NCBI GenBank assembly: GCA_950295325.1
Contig: OX485807.1
Location: 10,505,001-10,569,000 of the forward strand
Length of the DNA: 64,000 bases
Reading direction: 5' to 3'
From: Polytrichum commune
Taxonomy: Eukaryota; Streptophyta; Polytrichopsida; Polytrichales; Polytrichaceae
Part shown: positions 1 through 8,300 of the stretch, one piece after another
Position numbering within the stretch: position 1 is the stretch's first letter
Layout of the letters: each line of letters begins with the position of its first letter
Made by a program: the position numbers and the translations under genes
Notes under the pieces: model-generated
The model's input: only the letters and a program-made list of their open reading frames with translations
What the model was told of the DNA's origin: nothing
Databases searched by the model: none

Positions 1-155
1 TCAACAGCGCGGAGCTTAGTGTGGCGCTAACTGTGAGGGACTCTGTTGGAATGTTCTACAGACGTACGCCCGATCGTATACGTTCCTAAATACTGTCTCC
101 GTACCGTATACCATTGATCTCCGGATCCCTACGGTGATTTCATTGGTATTTTAGG
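1..155. other. Left edge, no gene seen
   Basis: No coding region or RNA gene is visible. The last eight bases (148-155, ATTTTAGG) are the left target-site duplication of the adjoining hAT element. Confidence 0.6.
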
Positions 156-1048
156 CAGGCCTCCTTAAGAGTGGTAAACCCCACTTTTAGCCCTCTTAAG
201 CTAAAAGTGGGGTCGATTGGGGGTCCACAGTGGTAAACCCCACTTTTAGCACTTTTAGCAGCTAAAAATGGGGTCCATGTGGGCCATTTTAGAATTTAGA
301 GTCAAATTGGCGCCTCAAATTGCGTTTCAGCTTGATTAGACGAGCAACACGTTCAGCGATATTCGGATCGAGAGCCTCACCATCATCGTGCTCGAGGGCG
401 GCCATCTCGTCTTCAGGCCGGAACAAGAGCTCGCCAATGATCGTATCGACAACGGCGTTTGAAATCTTGAGCGTCAGCTCATCGCCGTCAATCTCAATGT
501 ACCGGTGCAGCGTGTTGTTGCATGACACGATCCCGTCGAAGAACTTGAGCTGTTCAGACGGCGACAATGTCTAGTACTCGCTCTATTTCTCCTGGTGTTG
601 TGACTCCATGTGTTTGGTCATGACATTAGAGCAGAAATCGGGCCCGTACGTCTGGTTCGTGACGCGCGCGGCGCGCTTCCGGTTCGCTATGTCGACTTGC
701 CGCCCAAAGTATTTGCAAAACGAGCAGACCGCCTCGATAACTGCGGATGTCTTGACATCGCAGTTTGTCACGTGCAGCCCGAGTTTTTGTTTGTAGGCCG
801 GCTGCCAGGGGCTCGACTTTTTCTTCGGCATGATCACTATAGTGACGCGGAGGTCCACAACAAGGTCTGCAAGTGTACCTGTAACTGCAATCGACCCCAA
901 GTGCATCGTTTTGCACCTTTGGACAATGCTCTCTTAAAAATGCTTTGAACAATGCTTTGGTCTCACTCTCTTAAAAGTGGGGTCTGGCGAGGCTTAAATG
1001 TGGTAAAAGTGGGGTCTGTTTTTAGAATCCCACATTTAAGGAGGCCTG
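156..1048. mobile_element. Non-autonomous hAT-type DNA transposon (893 bp)
   Basis: The element starts CAGGCCTCCTTAA (156-168) and ends with the inverse TTAAGGAGGCCTG (1036-1048). A perfect 8-bp duplication ATTTTAGG lies at 148-155 and 1049-1056. A CAG...CTG terminus with an 8-bp duplication is the hAT signature. Both subterminal regions repeat AAAGTGGGGT in both orientations (about 178-275 and 970-1017), as expected for transposase-binding sites. The interior retains only the 5' coding part of a transposase, so it is a deletion derivative. The intact target duplication suggests a fairly recent insertion. Confidence 0.9.
289..831 (-). pseudogene. hAT transposase N-terminus with BED-like zinc finger, two nonsense codons
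   Basis: The likely start is the ATG at 831 (MPKKKSSPWQP), preceding a basic stretch and a zinc-finger-like pattern: Cys-x2-Cys in CSFC, then a final His-x4-His in TKHMESQH, as in BED fingers. Reading on in the same frame, two TAG codons (583-585 and 571-573) interrupt an otherwise continuous frame of about 180 codons that ends in RRQFDSKF. Both could be single-base changes from Trp or Gln codons, which is inference. No catalytic RNase H-like domain remains, so it cannot supply transposase. The BED-hAT assignment fits the element's termini. Confidence 0.65.
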
Positions 1049-2448
1049 ATTTTAGGCCCATAACTTTGTCCTTCAATGTATGTTTCATACATTCAAGTGG
1101 ATGGAAGTGGATGGTGCAAAGGTAGCATGTTGTATTTTTTTGTTACGTCTTTGTAATCTATGTGGAAGTCTACTCTACGGAAGGTCTCGCGAATGTCCAT
1201 AAAAGCAAAGAGAATATAATGAAGATTTGTGGATATGAAGATCCTATCATTCATATTTACTACCTAAATTATAATGCCAATCATGTCTTCGTGATGAATT
1301 TTTTGGTAATCACTTCTCAATCAATTGAGATTTGATTTGGAACCAATGATGTTATTCAAGAGCAACATAAGCTTATTGGATACATCAAATTTCAACTAAT
1401 ATTCATCGCTTACAATTACCAAGTTATGTCACATGTTTCCATTCAGCTTCACATATAGAATGTCACACAAAAATTCCAATCCATCTATTGGGTAGAGCCT
1501 CGAGTCTAGCACCCATGTGTCATCTTAACTTTGCAAAAAAAGTTTTCACTATGAATGTGTGCTCCAATTGCATGCCGATGCAATCAAGAAATTATCCAAC
1601 ATCCACATCATTTTTTTGGTGTAATCAATTTGTGATTCAATAGCAATAAGGAATGATGGTCATCTTCAAGTAACTGTTGCTTGCATATATCAAGCATGTT
1701 GTCAAGCATAATGCACACTTGGGTTTTCTTGAAGGTTGCTAGTACATTAACTAGCATAATATGGATTTATGAAAGAAAAACGAAAGAAACCTCCATGTTC
1801 ATGTATCGACGTGAATTTGGGCCCATTCTCCTTACCTTGATCATGTGTGACCGTGATGCAGTGCATGGTGTGGGCCTTTCTTTAAGAATGAGGGCTCTAT
1901 GATATCTAAGGGGTACAAAAAGACAAAAATAATAGGATATTGTTTTATGATGGGGGTGCCACAAGTGCTTGTATAAGGTTAAATATCCTCTTATTGAGGA
2001 TAACACATGGAAGGTGTCTTATGGTATTTGTAAGTTAAGTGTCACAAAACTTTACCCTCCTTCACCCACCCCAATCAACCTTGAACTAAATATAAGTCTA
2101 ACTTACAAAGCCGGCGACTAGGATCATGGAGGATGAGAAGGGATGACATAGATTGACCTTAATCAAACAACGGACTTAATCGGACACCTAGATTCACGTA
2201 GTACGTGGTTAGGTGTGGATTGAAGAATGGACATCCAAAACATGTATGTTTGGAAGAGATTGGACTATGCACTAAAAATATACTGATCATTCTACACTCG
2301 ATAGTCAACCTAAATTGGGGGAACCTATATTACCCAAGTAACGAGCACATGGAATCTTCACTTCGATAAATTATGAACAAGATTTGCTTACAAACGCTGA
2401 AAATTATGAAGCAAATTGACTATGAACACAATTTGGATATGTTCATCG
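1049..2448. other. AT-rich intergenic DNA
   Basis: No supported gene; open frames are short and unlike known proteins. The stretch near 2281-2400, together with 2713-2765 beyond the palindromic repeat, resembles 59149-59340 (shared CATCTTGCACTAA and GAGAAGTGGGTGCAGA). This suggests an old dispersed repeat into which the palindromic repeat was inserted. Confidence 0.4.
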
Positions 2449-2701
2449 TAACCGGTTGGCCGCTTTGTTTCGCCGAGGTGGCACTACACGATTGGCTCTG
2501 AGCACACAGGTTTGCAGACGATAACCTCGACATCCCAACCGGTTATGATCATCTAAATCGGTTATGGTGACAAGTGACCCACTGTTTAGGTCACCTGCGC
2601 GGCTCAACAAAGCGGCCAACCGGTTACGTCCGGTAAACGTTTTATTGGAACCGGTTATCGGTGCAGAACCGGTTCTGCACCGATAACCGGTTCCAATAAA
2701 A
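2449..2701. repeat. Palindromic AACCGGTT-rich repeat
   Basis: There are two nested symmetries. A 21-bp perfect inverted repeat occupies 2449-2469 and 2606-2626. Next to it is a 62-bp perfect palindrome without spacer (2640-2701), centred on GAACCGGTTC and with AACCGGTT repeated in each arm. The motif also occurs near 2533 in the loop. A related stretch at 59.2-59.3 kb lacks it, so it is probably an insertion. It could be a fold-back element or a rearranged member of the AACCGGTT family seen elsewhere in the window. Confidence 0.8.
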
Positions 2702-3018
2702 TGATTACCTAATGCATCTTGCACTAAATTGTGTGTTCCATATCATACTCGAGAAGTGGGTGCAGAGAGAAATGCTTCTGAATAACACATGTGTATACCT
2801 TACAACTTGAAGAAGCCCGATGAGTGCTCGGTCTGAAGCTTTTCTAATGGAGCGCATGAAGGAACATTTTCACCAAGATTTGCAAACCAACTTGATGTAC
2901 CTAATGCGAGTTCATCCTAGAATCAGTGTCAAATTTGGTTGTGATGCTTGTGGGGAAGAAACGCTGGCTCAATAGAGAAACAATATTAATAGTTACAAGA
3001 ACCGATTACAACAGCATG

Positions 3019-3050
3019 GGATCCGTGGCGCAATGGTAGCGCGTCTGACT
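3019..3050 (+). tRNA. tRNA-Trp(CCA), 5' half, split by a LINE
   Basis: These 32 bases form the acceptor 5' strand, D arm and 5' strand of the anticodon stem of a nuclear-type tRNA-Trp, stopping after the first two anticodon-loop bases. The A box (TGGCGCAATGG, 3026-3036) is intact. The remaining 40 nt lie at 11041-11080; joining the halves gives a 72-nt tRNA with a CCA anticodon. With about 8 kb of LINE between the halves, and the B box lost to the far side, the locus should not yield a normal tRNA. Confidence 0.93.
3035..3050 (+). repeat. 16-bp target-site duplication, left copy
   Basis: GGTAGCGCGTCTGACT is repeated exactly at 11025-11040 at the far end of the LINE. It runs from the D loop to the anticodon loop of the tRNA gene and gives the staggered-cut positions: one nick between tRNA nt 16 and 17, the other after nt 32. 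Confidence 0.95.
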
Positions 3051-3139
3051 TGGACACTCGGCTATGGAGCTCCGCGAAACCAGGAGAGATCTGGTTTTCT
3101 AGGAAACATGCTAGAATCCTGAATCCTTAACGCACTGAA

Positions 3140-5302
3140 ATGAATCTTGACTCGACGTTACTACGAGGAGATGCGCCTCCCCGTACTGAATCCAAGGACC
3201 CCCAATACGCTAGATTTGGACAACAGCAAGCATGGCGGGTGAAGTCCGTCGGAGAAGGTCGGGGCGGCTCTGGCAGAATCGAAGACAGCAACCCAGAGAA
3301 GCAGCAATACAATCCTTCGATTCACAATAGTAGTAGACCCTTCGCGCAGGTAGGAGAGCGATTCCCTCCCACGCCCGTAGCCAGGTCAACAGACTCGGCC
3401 AAGATGCAGTCTTCAGCGAACAACACTTTTCCACCCACCAACACGCATAGGGATACTGAAACCGCAGCACAGCTGCCTACAGCCGCCACCCGCAAGCTGG
3501 TGGCCACAATCCCCGCAGACCTCCTCGCATCTCTGCGTACAAGTTGCGAAAACAAAGCGTCAGTCTCGCTTCTCGGGCGAATTCAAGGTAAGCATCCCGG
3601 GCTCAAAACCTTAACGGCTTGGGCCCGGGAAACCCTTCACCCAACTCTTACTCTATTATCTTTAAAAGCTAACAATGTGTTTGAGGTCACCTTTGGTAGT
3701 CCGGAAGGCCGGACTCACGCTCTGAATCAAGCCGACCTCACCTGCGAGTCGGCATCCATCTTCTTTTCGAGCTGGAGGCCGCACTTCGATGCTAGGAAAT
3801 CACAAGATACCGACAGCCTCGACTACCCGGTGTGGGTGCAGATAGTAGATTTGTGTCAAGTCTTAAGGAATGAACCGTTCCTGCAGACCATTGGTGAGCA
3901 AATCGGTCAAGTAATCTCAATCGACAGCTCAGATGCATACAAGGCGAAAATGTTTGGTCCCCGCATTAGGTTGTTGGTGAGAGACCTACATACACTACCG
4001 CAAGCGGTTGTAGTCCCGCGCCTGGATGGTGACGGCATAGTTGAATACGCCCTTGAATTCAGTGGCTTACCACACCAATGTGGTCGGTGTCGCTCCCGCG
4101 ACCACCAAGTCCGACACTGTCTGAGAAAGGAGCAATACCGTAAAAGAGAGTCAAAACCCATCACAACCCAGCCGCAACTGCACAACCCCACAGCCACGAG
4201 TGCACCTACACGGACTCTCAGTAACATGATAGCTTCGGGCACAATAACCGGGTCACAAGCAGCGGACAAGGAGAAAGAGGAACAACGAATTCCTACCCAA
4301 CCCGAAGCGCCACGTGTGGCAACGCAGTCGCCCGCCCCAACCTCGCAGATGTCTTCGGAACAGCCACCCGAGCCTTCCCCCCGCCTTGCAGTTCCAGAAT
4401 TGCCCACCTTTGGAGCCGACCCCGATCTGCATACAAATGATCACAACTTCCCGAAGCTCCCGTCGTCAAAAAAGAAACCAGAAGGGGAGGGAGCAACCAG
4501 CCATTCACCGACCTGCACGTCGAGCTTGGATAGCCCGACTCCGACCCATTTTGTGTGGAGATCAAAACCTTTGATATTGCAACAGGAGGAACCCGAGGGT
4601 GGAGAGGAAGTAAAAGGCAAATCAGTTGCTAAAGCCCCAGACTCAACCCCTATAACGAGACAAGGGTACAGGACAGGACGACTTGCGGACGACTTCTGGA
4701 CAACTATGAACCCACCTAATACACCACTGTCCACACGCAAAACCCTACAGGTCATTCCTTTCCTCCTCACGGACCACAACAAGGAATCGGCAGAATATCT
4801 GGTAGATAACAGAACAGTCCCGCATCAACCACTCGCACATGTACACATAGCCGAATTGCTCGCGGGGATACCCTGGACTGAATCAAGAGCAAAACAACAT
4901 GTGGTTAATGAAGTGGCTCAAGCACTCCACAAAGTTTTAATCTTCACCAGCAAAGCACCAAACCCCCTACAGAGATGGAAACACGGACGTTGGTTTGCTA
5001 GTTGGGAAGGCGATTCGGGAGGAGAACATACCTGTACACTATACGTTAGCGTGCAAGTACAAGTGCCCAAAATAAAACCCCGGAAAGGCCAAAATTTCGG
5101 CTGGCGTAGGGTGCCACCCGAAATCTGGGACAGAATTAATCTCCACAATTCAGACAAGATCGAAGACAGCGAAGCAGAACGCACCCACTGGCAGAAGATG
5201 ATCGGAGCACCTCGCCGAAGCTTCAACAAACCCACCACCACAGCAGGTTCAACACAGAACCGGTATTCGGTGCTTACTGAGGAGGAAATCCTCACCCTCT
5301 AA
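3140..5302 (+). CDS. LINE ORF1: nucleic-acid-binding protein with CCHC zinc knuckle (720 aa)
   Basis: ORF1 proteins of plant L1-like elements package element RNA into a ribonucleoprotein. Residues about 1-110 are disordered and polar. Residues about 110-305 resemble the DUF4283 region of plant LINE ORF1 and retroelement proteins, including the PVWVQIVDLCQVLRNE stretch. A zinc knuckle follows at C314-x2-C317-x4-H322-x4-C327. Residues about 330-540 are Pro/Ser/Thr-rich linker. The last 170 residues form a further ordered-looking domain that I do not recognise, containing HGRWFASWEGDSGGEH. The start is the first ATG after the 89-bp leader. The stop (TAA) is 8 bp before the ORF2 ATG, in another frame, so ORF2 needs reinitiation or another unusual translation mechanism. 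Confidence 0.88.
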   Translation: MNLDSTLLRGDAPPRTESKDPQYARFGQQQAWRVKSVGEGRGGSGRIEDSNPEKQQYNPSIHNSSRPFAQVGERFPPTPVARSTDSAKMQSSANNTFPPTNTHRDTETAAQLPTAATRKLVATIPADLLASLRTSCENKASVSLLGRIQGKHPGLKTLTAWARETLHPTLTLLSLKANNVFEVTFGSPEGRTHALNQADLTCESASIFFSSWRPHFDARKSQDTDSLDYPVWVQIVDLCQVLRNEPFLQTIGEQIGQVISIDSSDAYKAKMFGPRIRLLVRDLHTLPQAVVVPRLDGDGIVEYALEFSGLPHQCGRCRSRDHQVRHCLRKEQYRKRESKPITTQPQLHNPTATSAPTRTLSNMIASGTITGSQAADKEKEEQRIPTQPEAPRVATQSPAPTSQMSSEQPPEPSPRLAVPELPTFGADPDLHTNDHNFPKLPSSKKKPEGEGATSHSPTCTSSLDSPTPTHFVWRSKPLILQQEEPEGGEEVKGKSVAKAPDSTPITRQGYRTGRLADDFWTTMNPPNTPLSTRKTLQVIPFLLTDHNKESAEYLVDNRTVPHQPLAHVHIAELLAGIPWTESRAKQHVVNEVAQALHKVLIFTSKAPNPLQRWKHGRWFASWEGDSGGEHTCTLYVSVQVQVPKIKPRKGQNFGWRRVPPEIWDRINLHNSDKIEDSEAERTHWQKMIGAPRRSFNKPTTTAGSTQNRYSVLTEEEILTL

Positions 5303-5310
5303 CACAAAGT

Positions 5311-8300
5311 ATGAATGGAGGCCCTATAACGATAGCGACCCAGAACACCAGGAGCTTGGGTCAAGGCTTCGCAGGGCGACGGAAGAGGAAGGAGATCAAA
5401 TCCTTCTTCAGACAGACCACCCCAACTACAGATATCCTCCTACTACAGGAGACAAAAATTCCCGAAGCAGTGTGCATCAAACAAGCCAGATTCATAGAAT
5501 TTAAAGGTGGCTCCAGCCTCTGGAACGAGAGTGCATTCTCAGCTCAAACAGGTAAATTCAAAGGTGGAACAGGTATTATACTAGCAGCAAGTGTGGCATC
5601 CATTGTCACTCATCACGGCATACTCTATCCCGGCAGAGCTCAATTCGTGATTCTCAATATTAGTCCCAGCCTTCAATTAGGTATTATGAATGTCTATGGC
5701 TTTAGCCATACGGGCGCAAGAGCAATGATGTGGCAGCATCTTGCACAAGCACCCCTACCGGAGGCAACTTGGGTCCTAGCCGGGGATTTCAACAACATCG
5801 AAAGTGTAGCGGACAAACAGGGCGGATCCACCAGGACGAGCATCAGCAACCGGGAATTGGAAGCATGGAATAAGTTGCTGCTAAGGCTCCGAGTGAAGGA
5901 CGCACACAACCTCGGGAACTTTCACAGGAAATCGGCGAAACTTTTCACGTGGACCAACTTCCACACTGACGACACAAGGATACAGACACGGATAGACCGC
6001 ATCTACATAGTGGAAACTCTGGAAAACATAGGGGGTGAGACAGAAATCCTCCCCACTATTCCAGATATTTCAGATCATGCTGGAGTCATCCTGCACACAC
6101 ATCGCACCACAAAGAGAAAACACCAACAACCCCCCTTTAATAAAGGGCTTCTATTGAATCCTGAGAGTAAAGCCGCACTTCTGCATACATGGAAGGCAGT
6201 TATGGATTCTAATCTCGAAACCTGGAACAAGAAGATGGTTGCGGCGAATCAAGCCATCCGAGCCAAATCGGAAGAATTGACTAAGGCACAGAAGAAGAAG
6301 TGGAAAGAGGCCTACCTCTCTCAATTCGAAGACATCAGTAAGGCTGAGGAGGAACTTCAACGTAACTGGAATTCGCAGGAAGCTCGCGACAAATTGAGTG
6401 ATGCCCAAGCTGTCCTGCACGAAGTAAGACAACAGAAATTTCAGTATCAAGAAAGCGCTATTCTTTCCAAATGGGCAAGAGTCGGGGATAGGTGCACAAA
6501 GGAATTCTTCGAATTCCATGAAGGGCACAGAAAACCGATCTCCATCTCACAATTGCGAGGAGAAGGAGACAGGCTCATCACCACACAAGCTGATCTGGAG
6601 ACCCACATTCTGACCTTTTACGAACAACTCTACACTCGTGATGACAACGTTGAAGTAGATGAGGCAGCTCGGGAGGAGTGCTTCAGAACACTACAACCGA
6701 CTGTAACTGAAGAACACAACCAAGAATTACTGCGGCCACTTACTTTGGAGGAAGTTACCACAGCAATGAAGCAACTCCCCGCAGGGAAGGCGCCAGGAGT
6801 AGACGCTATCCCGGCAGAATTTTACCAAGCCATGTGGGAAGACATTGATACTGACATCTTCAGTTTTGTTTCGGAGTCCATACAAGATGCACACATCGAG
6901 GCAGAATTGAATGTCAGCAAGATAGCCCTCCTCCCCAAATCCGAAGACCGCAGCAGAGTTCAGAATTTCAGACCTATCTCCTTGCTGAATACTCTTTACA
7001 AAATTGTGGCTAAAGTCTATGCGAACAGAATGAAACCACTCCTACACAATTGGATTCTACCCTCCCAAACCGGTTTTGTTCCAAACCGATGCATCCTCGA
7101 CAATATATTTCTTGCATTCGAGGCCATAGAGTGGACTCTAGAAAATAAACAGGAATTGAGCATGCTCTTACTTGATTTCGAAAAGGCGTACGACAGAGTG
7201 AATTGGACATTCCTGAAGCACACAATGGCACGCATGGGATTTCACGACACCTGGATTCAACAAGTGATGTCACTCAACCAGAATGCAGCTGCCGCAGTGA
7301 TCGTCAATGGGGAGCAATCCCGAACGTTCAACCTCCAGCGCTCTGTGCGTCAAGGATGCCCGCTGGCACCTTATCTCTTTCTCCTGACTGTAGATGTCTT
7401 AGGCCAAATGTTACAACATCCTCTTCACAGCGTCAAAGGCCTTCAACTACCAGATAAGTCAAGCATAACCAACCAGATGTTCGCCGATGATACTCTCCTT
7501 TTTCTTGATGGCACACCAGATAATCTCGACAGAGCCCTTACAGTGATTAACAAGTTCGGGGCGGCATCAGGAGCTAAGCTTAACCTTCATAAATCGGTGG
7601 GCCTTTGGCTGGCCCACCGAGAGAGGCCATGGACGTGGGGTGAAGAGGCAGGTTTGAAATGGCTACACACAGGTGAAGTAACGCGATACCTGGGCTATCC
7701 TTTCGGCCTGCAAATACCTCAAAAGGAAAAGGACGGTAAGATGCTTGGCCAAATACGAAAGCACTTACTCAAATGGTCGGCACACCCGTTATCGTTAGCA
7801 GGTCGTATCATGATCTCCAACCAGGTGATCCTCTCCTCCATCTGGTACCTCGCTTCCTGCACGGATTTCACAGGAAAAGCACTCAAAACTGCCAAGGCCA
7901 CAGTTAGAAACTACATATGGTTTGGAAAGAGAGAATCATGCGCGAGAGCCAAGGTGAAGTGGGACACTGCTGTCCTCCCAATTGTCCGTGGTGGGGTTAA
8001 AATCCTGGATCCACAATGGCAAGCATCGGCCTTATTGGTAAAACAACTGATTAGAGGCCTCTCTAGTGGATACGAACCATGGAAAATATTAGTCAGGTAC
8101 AGAGTCAGCCAAACACGGCAGTCTAGAAGAGGCAGGTGGCCGGCTCACCCAAATTGGATGATGAATGCTCGAAACCTCGTCAAACAAGGGTCTCCCTTGT
8201 GGCAAGGCATAATGAAAGCTTGGAATACAATTCAGTCTGGGCTAGAACAACAGGATCCGAGCAGTTGGGCAGAAATTATCCGACAGCCCCTGTTTGGCAA

